In this document: piece after piece, positions 23,661-34,368 of the stretch
How the letters are laid out: every line of letters starts with the position of its first letter
How positions within the stretch are numbered: the first letter of the stretch is position 1
Assembly: GCA_037126765.1 (NCBI GenBank)
Contig: JBBCBC010000025.1
Span: 13,671,639-13,735,638, forward strand
Length of the DNA: 64,000 bases
Direction: 5' to 3'
Source of the DNA: Stenogyne calaminthoides
Taxonomy: Eukaryota; Streptophyta; Magnoliopsida; Lamiales; Lamiaceae
Position numbers and translations under genes: made by a program
The notes under the pieces: model-generated
Databases searched by the model: none
Seen by the model: only the letters and a program-made list of their open reading frames with translations
Told to the model about the DNA's origin: nothing

Positions 23661-24939
23661 TAATAACAGTGGATTAAAAAGTAACGACATCTTCGAATCG
23701 AAATAAACAACTATATGCCATAAAGACAAGTATATCACAAGGTTCGATCACATTCATCATATTTAAAAATCTCAAAAAAAATATGAACATGCATCAGCCA
23801 ACATCTCAAAACAGTTTAAATAAGCCACGTGGGGTGGGTCACTATTTTTCTTTGATCGAGCCTCGTGGGGAGGGTCATCGTCGCCACTAGTAATAACCCA
23901 CAATCATCCGTTTGGAATTCATTCATGTGAAACCTATCTTTTGATCCCATTGGGGAATTTCTCCAAAAGAATTCACAAATAAATAAATCATGGAGGTCAA
24001 AATTAATTCAATTTTATTTTCCGGAATAAAATTGTCAATTAATTATTTAAACATACTTAGTAATTTTGAAGTTGAGATTTTTCCATTTGGCAACCCTCAT
24101 GCAAACACATTTAAACAAATTAAATAAAGCATAAGATTCCACAAATAAATCAAGCATAACAGAAAAATAAACATATTGGGCACAAATTATCCAATTGTCA
24201 TGGTTTGATTTTTCTTGGCTTGATCTTGAAGAAACACGTCTCGAATTTCTCCCACTCGTTAGTTCTCTCGAAAAAAACTTGTCTCGGAACTTGGTAGGAT
24301 GCACGCCGGGCGGCCGCTATGACTGGCGTCACGACTGCCCGTCTCCCATAATGGAGCTCTTCGGAAATTGTTTAGGAGATCTCGATTGCTGGGCAAAATA
24401 TCCGTCTTGTAGCCTTCCTCATTGTTCATGGAAAGTTTCGCCCGGCGTCATGGAACAGCGCTCGCCGTCAAGTTTTCGCGGCTCCGTCCGCACGCGCTCC
24501 GCCCGCCCGCAGACCGGCCTCGCCAGCGTCCAGCACGCCTGAGCCTTCGGCCCGGACCTGAAAGGCACGCTCGGCCCAGGCGTCTTGCCCAGCCCGCGCC
24601 GCCACGCGCTGTTTCGGATTTAAATCCTTTAATTTTTCATCTCTTCGTTCGATCCGGTTACAATTTATTTACAAAAATAAATAAACCTAGATCTAGACTA
24701 GTCTATTACATTGATCAAATCAAACAAATCCTAGTCTACTCGTGGATTTTCTCACGAGGCAAAACAAACCGAATAATCGAATTAAAAAACCACGGTTTAT
24801 ATGCATGCAAAATAAAACATTAAAATCCATGACAATTGGATACGTAAAAACAGATCATTACTATCCAATTTCAAATTTAATGTCCGTGGAATTAAATTAC
24901 AATTTAAAAATTGAGAAAAAAGTGGCTCTCGATACCGAT
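23661..24939 (-). other. Leader of B2 with PBS and GC-rich island
   Basis: The decayed PBS lies at about 24936-24924 (minus GGTATCGAGAGCC), next to the 5' LTR. The GC-rich island occupies about 24290-24620. The rest matches the leader of B3, including the 'aatttgtgcccaatatgtt' block near 24175. Confidence 0.75.
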
Positions 24940-26796
24940 TGTTGGGGAATGAGTTGCACAGATCTATTCGGGGTGAATATTTAAATACAAATTTAATTCA
25001 TTAATTATTAATAGCATGAATTAATCCTATATTAATTCAAATAATAATTGCAACAACATATCATGCATATAAAAAACCACGTAAAACCCACACGATGCGA
25101 AATCTACGGGTTTACGTGAACGTACCTCTATACCGGGATGGCAATTGACTTGATTCGGACGGACTAACCAAAAGGACTTCCCAAGTATTCCCTTAGCCCT
25201 TGGTCGACAATCCGGTGGAAGGATACTCACGAACAATTAACAAAAGGAAAAAATAAACTTTGTTGCACCACATATGTGGATTTGCTAATATTTCCAGCAC
25301 ATGGAATTGTACTTGGGAATGAACTAATCATCCCCTATTTATAGGAGAGAGGAGGGCACGAAATTTATGTGAATTTTCAATGTGGGAAAAGACTTTTCTT
25401 GGTCACCAAGAAATCTTGAATATATCCCATATATTCTTTTTCCCATAATAAAAAAAAATTCCACAAAAATCCACCTCCTCTTTCTTTATGGAATTTTCGA
25501 AAAAATGAGTGTGCAAGAATCCAAGATTTGGATCTTCTTGAATCTATGAGATATTCTTGTATTTCAAGAAATACATATCTTCCATAATATCTTTTCAAGA
25601 AAATCAAGAAAATCTTTCTTGCCCTCTATTTTTCCAAAAAATTTGAAAATACTTAATGAATAACCAAGTGGGAGATTTCTTGAATTTAATGAGATAATCT
25701 TGTATTCCAAGAATACATATCTTCATTCCATAACAAAATTCAAAGAAAATCTTTCTCCCTCTTTTATCCATAATTTTCGAAAATAATGAGGAAATATAAG
25801 CAACAATATTTATTTTATTTTAATCACCTTTTCAGTTATTGGACTATATGTTGGGCTACTCAGGGGGCCTTTAGGAGAATTAAGATTGGACCTTCTAATG
25901 GATCTTGAATATCTAATATTGAGCCACAATATAATTCAAGCCCATAAATATTAATTAATCCCACTACATAATTAATATTGCACTATCCATCTTAACCCAT
26001 ATTACAGTCAATATGGCTCCCGGTCATTATTTCCCGTGTTTAAGATTATCTAGCCCATTAATTAATTCAAGCCACTGAAATAGCTTTCCATTAATTAATA
26101 TCTTTTGTCCTTGGTCGAGGAACGGTTCAACATTATTATCCATACCGGAAACAAATTCCACTTGCAAGATTTGGTATGATAAAACTTATGAACCTCCCAA
26201 GGGGCAAATCAAGCAAGCGCGATTTGCATTACGCGATTCTTCGTATTAAATCTTAGCAATCACATGTGACCAATAATATTGCCCAAGATAAAAAACGATT
26301 GAATCTCTCTCGATTCGCTACCCATGATAAGTCAAAGCAATAGTTACCGATCCCACGTGATCCTATTTCAGTGGACGAAGGTTAAGAAACAACGAACCAC
26401 CGAGGTCTAATTCTTCCATGTTCATTCAAGAATTTATCCTCCCAGAGGGTCCTATTCAACAAGATCATCGGTATGCACTAGTGTAATCTCTTGGTCAAGA
26501 CAAACCAATCGAGCCTTACACCTCAACCTTTCGCGATGGTTGTTCATTTCCATCTAGGTCGTGAATGGCGACTTATAGTTACAAAGGGACGTTAATTTAA
26601 TCTTACGTGATCGGGTATCACTAAATTAACTCTGATGTAACACGCATTTAATTATTGAACAGCTTATGCAATAAATATATATAACATTCAATCATATTTA
26701 AAGCATCAGTGATAAACAATTTATTTCAGTAAATAAGTCTGGAAATTCAGTTTCGATTATACAAAGTAAAACATACTTTTCAGTATAATCCCAACA
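24940..26796 (-). repeat. 5' LTR of B2
   Basis: 1,857 bp, TGTTGGGGAATG...AATCCCAACA on the plus strand, with a minus-strand TATAAATAG at 25343-25335. It is followed directly by the ATAGT target duplication. Confidence 0.9.
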
Positions 26797-26801
26797 ATAG
26801 T

Positions 26802-27543
26802 GGAGCTTCATTGTTGACAAATATGATAGAATTGAGCTTAAATGTAAATTTGGGAGGTTAGTTGTGCCTAAGTGAATTGAGAAAGGAAAAAAATGAAAAA
26901 AAAAAAGAAGAAGAAAAGAAGAAAGAAAGTGAATTGGTTTGTGAAGAAATAAAAATTGAGAAAGAAGCTCACTTTTGTATAATCATTTGGAAGAGCTTCA
27001 AGTTCGAAAGTGTTTAATGGTTTTGTGGTGAAGAACATGCTTAAAAGAGAACAAGTAAATTGTTGGAGTTGAAGTTTTTGAGTTGCAACCCGATCAATTG
27101 CAACTTTCTCTTAAGAGTTTTAGAGATATTCTAGATGTCTCTACTTCTCGCTCCACTAGTTTATGAGTCACATTATCCAAATCTTCTCCACCTTAACCAA
27201 AGAGCCTACATTACAACCAAATGAAAAGTCCTTATTGATTCTTGAATTGAAACACTTACTTGTAATGTAGAACTTAGACTTTTGGCAAGTTTATGGTAGT
27301 GCATTTGTGTGTATTGATTTTGAGAGCATACACATTCCTGATACACTTTGAGTGAAGAGAGATACACTTACTTGAGAGGAATTGTGAACTTGAGCACTAA
27401 TCTTGCATTGTTTTGAACATGGCTTGTGGGCTTGCTAGTTAATTTTTGTACCTAATGGCTTGACTAGATGAATAAAACTTGACAACCACTTATTCTTCCT
27501 TGAGTGAATTTCTTCACAATCCTCCCCCGTGTTCTTTTCTTTC
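26802..27543 (+). other. Internal non-coding part of the Athila-like element
   Basis: This continues the sequence interrupted at 18134. It contains a purine-rich run of A and GAA (26875-26935) and no open frame of note. It ends at the CTTTC target duplication of the Tat element (27539-27543). Confidence 0.6.
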
Positions 27544-28042
27544 TGTTGTACGGGGAGATAGCCCGACCTAAGGAAGGCTTAGGATTGGGTAATCTGATAT
27601 GTAACTTGTCATCCGACTTCGCCCACCGGGGCGGGACTCGAGCCATCCCGTGGAAGAAGCGCGGGTCAAGTGGTCACAACTTTGGTTAGAGATATATATG
27701 GACAAGATTCGGGTAGTTATGGCGAGGCGGATTTCGGGATCCAGGAAAGCATATCGGAGCGCGATTGTGGAGCAAGGAAGAAAATTATAGAGAAACTTTA
27801 AGTCAAGAAGAAGACTTATGTCTATAAATATCACTTGTAGTGTACATTGTAAAGGATCGAACTTTTAGTACTCTGGCATATATTATACAGTAAAAATCCT
27901 GGCTTGGTGCCCCTAGACGTAGTCTATTTCAAAGACGAACTGGGTAATCAAATCACTTATCATTCATCGCTTTCATTGTTGTATTGATCGGAATATTACT
28001 AAGTTGTTTGCTTGTTCACGCAGAATAAAACCGGGTACAACA
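27544..28042 (+). repeat. 5' LTR of the Tat element
   Basis: It begins TGTTGTACGGGGAGATAG and ends GGGTACAACA. A TATA box (TATAAATA) lies at 27823-27830. It is about 90 bp shorter than the 3' LTR, mainly through deletions between 27610 and 27680. Confidence 0.92.
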
Positions 28043-28062
28043 ATCGCACCGCCTCATGTGGG
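28043..28062 (+). other. Primer-binding site of the Tat element (decayed)
   Basis: ATCGCACCGCCTCATGTGGG follows the LTR end directly. It looks like a mutated form of the TGGCGCCGTCTGTGGGAA-type site of many plant Gypsy elements. Confidence 0.6.
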
Positions 28063-29230
28063 AACTAATTCCTAAGATATAACTCATTTAGAAGGAAAAC
28101 TCACCCCATTTCCGGATAACGACCGATGGCATGTAACCTGTTAATCCCCGACGGTAAGAGTTGGACGGGGCGGGCGCGAGGCCCTATGAGCTCTCAAACG
28201 CCGGTATTGGTGAAAAAACAGGAATTTGGTGCGGACTCCAGAGGACGCGAGGGGATGGCCGCCCTCAACAAAAATGCCTCACGCTCGATTATGAATGTGC
28301 AACTTTGCCCAGGACCGACCTCAAAGGGGACAAAGTTTTTGCCTAAAGACTTCGGTTCGACCGATGCAAGGATCATCGAAGATGATCGATCACTCGAAGT
28401 CGATCGATAGAGCATGAGATAATCTCCATTATAACGACGGCCGAGGGGATCAACAGGTGCACGCGACCAAGAAAGCAATAAGGACGTCGCTAAGACCGAC
28501 CAGACGGTCCAACAAATTGAGCGTGATAATGATGTCATTCATGGATCTTTCGGCCACCAAAGGGATATCACCAAATAGCCACGGCCTCCATGGGCGCCAT
28601 CGATGCGATAAAACATTTTTTTCTAACCCCGAAAACTAGATCGACACCTTGTTTTTCGATTTAAAGAACCTATATGTTTGAACCTGGAAGAGAATGTCGT
28701 CCTATATTGAAATCTTGCAAAATCTCCGCCCAAGAAGCGGAACTAAAAAAAGATGAACGCAACAAAGGCTGGTCAATCACATGTTTGCGAAAACGAGGGA
28801 AGATCAAAGAACTTACCACAAGAATTCGTTTGAAGAAAGCATTCCGTGAAGTTGATGGATGCCCCAGCATGACCACACGAAGATCCGGACGGAATCGCTC
28901 CTCCCGCCGGCCAAAAGAATAAAAAAGTAACCCCAACAAGTATTGCCACTTTCATGAATGCATCGCACTATACCTGAGTGCAAGGACTTTGCCCCAGCTT
29001 TCAGAGAGAATGAGGAGGGCCTACTTGACGAAGTTCATTCGACCTCGGAAGAATGGGGAGAGGTCTCAACCCGGCCCACAAGAACAACAACAAAGCGAGC
29101 GGGGGCAAACTTTGATGTGGAAAAGCGGAGATCGGATGATACACACTCTCTCCCCCTAGGGACACTAGTCTCCGCCTCCTCCTCCAACCTGGAAGATGAA
29201 TGGTAAATAAGGGAGATTGAGAACTTGGGA
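28063..29230 (+). pseudogene. gag region of the Tat element, scrambled
   Basis: Only the C-terminal part is recognisable. Near 28940-29000 the translation holds KYCHFHE-C-H and ECKDF, the zinc-knuckle-like YCxFH....H.T..C motif of Tat gag. It is followed by an acidic ENEEGLLDE tail. Upstream, 28112-28787 is a patchwork: short exact blocks of the element's own RT region (30148-30490), in the same order, separated by other sequence that may be gag. No frame is open for long and there is no functional gag. Confidence 0.55.
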
Positions 29231-29339
29231 AGAACCCTCGCTTTGGGGAGGAGTCCAAGACGATCGAAGTTTGGAGAAAAGGACAAAGGGGGGTGGTTTA
29301 CCCTAACGTCGACCTTCGGGTGATCGGGGCCAACAATGC

Positions 29340-29655
29340 AGCTTAATGTCTGGGTCGACGGGGTGCTTTCAGAACATCCTTTTCAAGAAAAAAATTTCGA
29401 GGACTATGATGCTTATATCGGCGTGACCACGCCGTGAAGGGTTCGGTGATGCACGTGGAGGCCCACAGGATGATCCGATCGCCGCCCGGGCCGGTCTCCA
29501 CAATGAATAAGCGGGTTAGGGCAAACTAGGTCAACATTAGATTTTTAGTAGTCGACCGACTTCTATAATGGTTTCTTGGGAGGCCGTTTGAACATGAATC
29601 GAGGTCGCTCGTCCTCTACTTTTTATTTCAGGTAAAATTCCCCACTTAAGATGGG
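29340..29655 (+). pseudogene. Aspartic protease of the Tat element
   Basis: Near 29351 the sequence reads GTCGACGGGG followed by a phenylalanine- and lysine-rich block, FKK.FEDYDAY. This is a frameshifted form of the Gypsy VDGGSS...LF protease active site. There are no long open frames. The protease should lie here, between gag and RT. Confidence 0.5.
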
Positions 29656-30840
29656 TTGGTCGGCACCGTAAAGGGCGTTGATGCTAGAGGTTGTTTGATT
29701 TACTCTTCGCCTCCTTTCAATCGCAGACTAGTACTGGTCAAACAAACACTTGTAATAGATACCAATGAACATAACGAAGAATTAAGTGAGACAAGGATAA
29801 ATAGAAAAAGAACCTACAGCGACCTCGACCCAAGAATAGGGCACGAGCCTGATGAATTCCTTATCGAGTCCGAAATCGACGATCCTCGACAAGACGGCCC
29901 CAGAGCCATCCCGGGGGAAGAGCTAGAGAAAGTCAAGGTCGATCCAACTCACCCGGATCTAGAGGTCATTGACTTTGTCAAGAAGAACTTAGATATCTTC
30001 GCCTGGTCGCACAAAGACATGGTGGGGATCGATCCGGAGATCGCGTGCCATCGACTCCACATTGATCCATCCCGGAAGCCGGTTGCTCAGAAGAGGCGAA
30101 AATTTGGCCCTGAGAAGTATGCCGCCTTGGAGGAAGAATAAAGATGGCCGGATAACGACCGATCATGCAGCCAACCAACCACAGTGGTAAAAGATTGGTA
30201 AAGAAATCCAACGGGACCTGGCGGTTATGTATCGACTTCACCGACCTCAATAAGGCTGCCCTAAAGACTTCTTCCCGATGCCACATATCGATCACCTAAT
30301 AGATAATACGGTCGGACATGAAATGATGTCATTCATGGATGCTTTCGCTGGATATCACCAAATAGCCATGCACGAACTAGATCGACACCTTGTTTCTGAC
30401 GGAAAAGAACCTATATTGCTGGAAGAGAATGTCGTTCGGCTTGAAAAACGCAGGGGCAACATACCAAAGGCTGGTCAATCACATGTTTGCCGACCAGATA
30501 GGGAATTCGGTAGAAGTTTATGTCAACGACATCGTCGTCAAAAGCCTAAAAAGAGAAGACCACCTGCTTCACCTAGCGCAGATATTCGAAATCCTCAGAA
30601 AATTCAACATGAGACTCAACCCCAAGAAGTGTAACTTTGAAGTGGAGTCGGGGAAGTTCTTGGGACACTTGGTCAGTAAGCGGGGCATCGAGGTGAACCC
30701 AGGGAAGGTTAAAGTTGTACTAGACATGGGTGCACCCCGAAATGTGAGAGAAGTTCAAACTCACGGGATGCCCGTCGCCTCTGAGCACATTCATCTCTGG
30801 GATGGGGACAATGCAAAGATTCGACACGGGTGAAGAAGGC
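29656..30840 (+). pseudogene. Gypsy reverse transcriptase of the Tat element
   Basis: 29656-30141 encodes the linker and RT start: TNEHNEELSETR, then FAWSHKDMVGIDPEIACHRL and KPVAQKRRKFGPEK, typical of Tat and Athila pol. After stops and a shift, MPHIDHLIDNTVGHEMMSFM and DAFAGYHQI follow (30278 onwards). Then 30390-30833 has FGLKNAGATYQRLVN, the catalytic box as YVND instead of YVDD (near 30520), SLKREDHL, KFNMRLNPKKC and KFLGHLVSKRGIEVNP. The Asp-to-Asn change in the catalytic box and the frame changes make it inactive. Confidence 0.88.
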
Positions 30841-31556
30841 GAATGGATAAGCCGTGATACTTTTGAAAAATCAAAGCTTTAGGGATGTAGACTTACGGCC
30901 CAAACTGCTTGGAGAGAAGTTGTTTTTAATGAAAACATCTCAGTCAGGTCCGTTCATTATTTCCAAATTGACATTGAACGAGATGAGCAACGACCCTCGC
31001 AAGAGAAGTGGCATACTGGACCATGAGCGTGAGCCGATCGTATTTTTCGACCATCAGTGGTTTGACTTCCCCTCCACCGTCCGGGACACTTCAGCCGATG
31101 CCTCAAAGGATGTCAACAATGAGGTGTAACCTACGGCCACGACCGCCATCCTCCGATAGTAGAAGCTTACGCTCCGGTGCAACAGGAAGTTCGTAGCTTA
31201 CCATGGAGCTTTGTGGATGGGTCGGGCGACCTCACAAGATTTGGGGGTGGTTTTATTGAGCCCCGAGGGTATCTCATTCCGAATTTCATTACCTTCGATT
31301 TTTCCGCGACAAACAATGAGGCCGAGTATGAGGCTTGGGGCCGAAATGGCAAAAAATGGGGGGTCAAGAGATTGCAAGTTCATACCGACTCCCAACTCGT
31401 GGCCCGCCAAGTTTTGGGGAATACGAGGATAGGACGACCGGGATGGCGGCCATCGGGAAGTGTGAAAACATTGTGCATGAAGTTCATGCAGATCCATGTC
31501 TGTCGATCGAGAGAGCGGAACTCGCGAGCCGATGCTTTTAGCCAAAGTTGGTGACC
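30841..31556 (+). pseudogene. RNase H region of the Tat element (two domains)
   Basis: The first part (30841-31130) is a shortened relic of the ordinary Gypsy RNase H, seen only as GEKLFLMKTSQSG. The second (31177-31554) reads LPWSFVDGSGDLTRFGGGFI, P.GYLIPNFI, then FSATNNEAEYEAWG and VHTDSQLVARQV. This is the extra archaeal-like RNase H domain used by Tat elements. VDGS, NEAEYEA and DSQL carry its acidic active-site residues. An internal rearrangement follows the AEYEA block. Confidence 0.75.
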
Positions 31557-31572
31557 TCCGAGGATCACGGAT

Positions 31573-32880
31573 ATGAAGGATGTCACCATCACGACACTTC
31601 CCCACCCATCCACGCAAAGTAACCGTAACAACATTAGAAAACCTGGTGTCGAACTGGATGACACCCATCATGGAGTATTTGATGAGTGGTCTATTGTCAC
31701 CGACAAGGCGTCAGCTCGACAGTTGCAGTTGAGGGCTGCCCGTTACACAATGATCGGCGGGGAGTTGTACAAGCGAGGCTTTAAGATACCCCTACTTGAT
31801 GTATATAACACCCGAACAAGGTCAAGTCATCCTGTGGGAAATACACGAAGGGGCATGCGAAAACCACATTGGGGGGGAGTCGCTGGCCCACAAAACCACA
31901 AGGCAGGGATATTTTTGGCCAACCTTAAGGGTCGATGCCATCGTCTTCGCCCGTAAATGCCACAAATGTCGGTTATGCCCCCCCCTCTATCAAGGTCGCG
32001 ACCAAGAACTCACGAGTATCCTCAGTCCTTGGCCATTTGCAAAGTGGGGGATAGACATAATTGGGCCACTCCCAACGGCCCCAGGATCGGTCAAGTATTC
32101 CTTAGTAGCGGTGGATTACTTCACAAAATGGGCTGAGGCTGAGGCACTGGCAACCATCGACCAAGATCATGTCATCAGGTTCATTTGGCGCAACATTATC
32201 TGCAGATTCGGACTGCCTCAGGCCATCATATCAGACAACGGGAAGCAGTTCGACGGTACAAAGATCGACGCCTTCTTCAAAAAATGGAAGATCACAAAGC
32301 TATTCTCCACCCCATACCACCCCCAATCGAACGGACAGGTCAAGGCCATGAACAAAATCATAAAGCACACGCTCAAGGCCAAGATCGAAGGGGGGAAAGG
32401 GAAATGGGCTAGCGAGCTACCGGACAAAAGCTATGGGCGCATGTAACAACCCACAGAATTAACCAAGCGAAACCCCTTATTCGCTATCCTTCAAAACTGA
32501 GGCAGTGGTGCCTGCGGAGGTCGATGTCCCAACTTTCCGGACTAGCCAAGTCGCTTTCGATCACAACGATGAGGCCCTGGAGAGGAACCTCGACCTACTC
32601 GAAGAAAAGCTATTAGAGGCTAATATGAGAAATGCCAGATACAAGCAGAGGTTTGAGAAATATTACAACTCTAAAGTACGAGTTCGACGCTTTAAGGTCG
32701 GGGACCTAGTACTGAAGAAGATACTCGGAGACTCAAAAGGTGCCCTCGTCCCCAATTGGGAGGGCCCATTCCAGATATCGAGGGTCCTACCAAACGGAGC
32801 ATACGAGCTCGAGAAAGCAGATGGGACCAAGGCTCAATATCCGTCGAATGCAACTCATTTGAAAAAATACTACCAGTAGA
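31573..32880 (+). pseudogene. Gypsy integrase of the Tat element, catalytic Glu lost
   Basis: 31796-32446 carries the HHCC zinc domain (EIHEGACENHIGG, ARKCHKCR) and the core: the first Asp in WGIDIIGPLP, the second Asp in ISDNGKQFD. The third catalytic residue, Glu in the usual SNGQVEA block, is Lys here (SNGQVKAMNK, codon AAG at 32342-32344). After a stop and shift near 32446-32500, 32505-32879 gives the C-terminal domain, with RYKQRFEKYYNSKVRVRRF, KVGDLVLKK and NWEGPFQI...GAYELE. The enzyme would insert cDNA; the Glu-to-Lys change alone should kill it. Confidence 0.9.
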
Positions 32881-33551
32881 TTTAGGTCCTTGTATCGATC
32901 AAGCCGATGTAAACAAGTATGTGCAGTAAAAACAATTATCTCTTCTTTTTGAAATGTAAGATTCCTGTGTAAACCAAGCGGGTCGCATGAAAAACATATG
33001 ATCGATGAAATGCATACCACATGAAAGACATGATCGATAACATGCAGGTCGCATGAAAGACATGATCGATAACATACATGTCGCATGAAAGACATGATTG
33101 ATAACGTGCGAACCCGAGGTCCGACTTTAGAAATACTGGAGGCAAGATCGCCACCCTAGCGGTGCGGTCATCCCCCAACTTTATAAGATGGCTACGCAAA
33201 TGTCCAAGAAACAAGTCGCATACAAAATAAGACGACAAGGACTAAGCAAAAGTCGCATAAGGAAATCAAGTCAACACAATGAAGGAATTAAAAAGGAGAA
33301 TTTCATTAATAAAGACTCGGAGGTCGGGAAAAACCCCATTACAATAGACCCAAAGGTCGGTAAAGAGAGCATTCCAATACAATACATTTTTCGGAATCGA
33401 GCTAGCGACTTGGTCTATACCACGAAGCCACTTGAACTAGTGACTTGGTCTATACTACATTGCTACTGGGGTGGCATCTCTCGGACGCGGAGGTCGCTGA
33501 GGAAGATGCTGCAAAACTATCAGAAAAGGATGTTACAACATCCTTGGAATG
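32881..33551 (+). other. Non-coding 3' internal region of the Tat element with tandem repeats
   Basis: There is no sense coding sequence. From 32985 to 33110 a unit of about 30 bp (core 'catgaaagacatgatcgata') is repeated about four times with small changes. The remaining sequence carries scattered 'gaggtcgg' or 'aaggtcgg' motifs. Confidence 0.65.
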
Positions 33552-33946
33552 TCAGATGCTGCAATGGGGCTTCTCGCGTGAGCAAGCACGAGTGCCATCT
33601 TTACGACGCAAAAAACTCAAGGGATTGTGAAGGGCATTTTGGCATGATCGGATTTGCATTAAATCCGTATCGCGTATCAAGAGGGGCCCGTCACCATTAA
33701 TCCCATTCCCCCGATCGGCGCCCAAGACACCCTGAGTTAGGGGCCCCGCCTTCACGGTAGCGGCGGATCCGCCGCCCGGGTAACAACAAAAGTTGGCAAT
33801 GGCTGTATGGCCACCTCCGGTGAAAGCAGAATCCGAGATGGAGGAGCCGCAAAGATGGTCAGAGTGCTGGAAATAATGAGCACAGAGCCAGAGAGGCTTA
33901 CTGACCGAAAGGGTTTTAAAACGAGAAGATCGCCGGAATCGCCCAT
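33552..33946 (-). pseudogene. Second antisense ORF of the Tat element, unknown function
   Basis: An ATG at 33946 opens 64 codons (to 33752), serine- and leucine-rich and starting MGDSGDLLVLKPF. A second frame (33755-33552) overlaps its stop, so the original ORF may have been longer and is now frameshifted. The ATG lies 74 bp downstream of a minus-strand TATA box (34028-34020), like the larger antisense gene. I do not recognise a family. It is probably the first exon or relic of a separate antisense transcription unit. Confidence 0.4.
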
Positions 33947-34019
33947 AGCCGGAGCTTGGAGGCGAAAAGTGGGGAGATCAGAGAGGGACAGTATGAGTTT
34001 TCAGTGTGAAATACCCGCC

Positions 34020-34028
34020 CTATTTATA
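34020..34028 (-). promoter_or_regulatory. TATA box of the inner antisense unit
   Basis: TATAAATAG on the minus strand inside GC-rich DNA, 74 bp before the ATG at 33946. The spacing fits a plant core promoter plus a short leader. Confidence 0.5.
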
Positions 34029-34316
34029 GATGGAGGGCGGGGGTCAAGTTGCAATTTCCAACTCTCGAGGGCCCCACAGAAAAACCGGCGGCGCACGTGG
34101 GGCGCGTGGACAGAACGCGACTTTTGGTTGGGCCAATTTATGGGGCCCGACACCACCTAATATCCAGGCCATCATGGCGGATCTGTCAACCGTCACACCA
34201 ATTCGGAAAATCAAGACAACGTTTTGCCTCCCCGAGGAGGAGATGTCGGCGTAGGCACATTTCCCGAGTCCGACCTGCCAGAAGTTGATAAGTTGTACGA
34301 GTTCAAGTCAAGGCCC

Positions 34317-34350
34317 CACGACGAGCTTGCGACCTCAACTTGAGGGGGAT
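34317..34350 (+). repeat. Internal polypurine-tract-like duplicate
   Basis: The block 'gcgagct/gagcttgcgacctca' followed by CTTGAGGGGGA is nearly the same as 37807-37843, which immediately precedes the 3' LTR. This copy is not followed by LTR sequence. Confidence 0.65.
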
Positions 34351-34362
34351 GAAATATGGGAG

Positions 34363-34368
34363 TTTATT
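34363..34368 (-). terminator. Candidate poly-A signal of the antisense gene
   Basis: AATAAA on the minus strand, about 155 bp after the last stop codon of the antisense gene (34522). Confidence 0.35.

Larger units (their letters stand above)
18135..26796 (-). mobile_element. Copia element B2 (Tork/Angela-type), full length, minus strand
   Basis: A structurally complete 8.66-kb element: LTRs at both ends, PBS, degenerate gag-pol, polypurine tract. It is flanked by a perfect 5-bp target duplication, ATAGT at 18130-18134 and 26797-26801. It interrupts the Athila-like element. Every pol domain is present in order on the minus strand but riddled with stops and frameshifts. It is the best example in this window of the complete B-family architecture. 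Confidence 0.93.
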
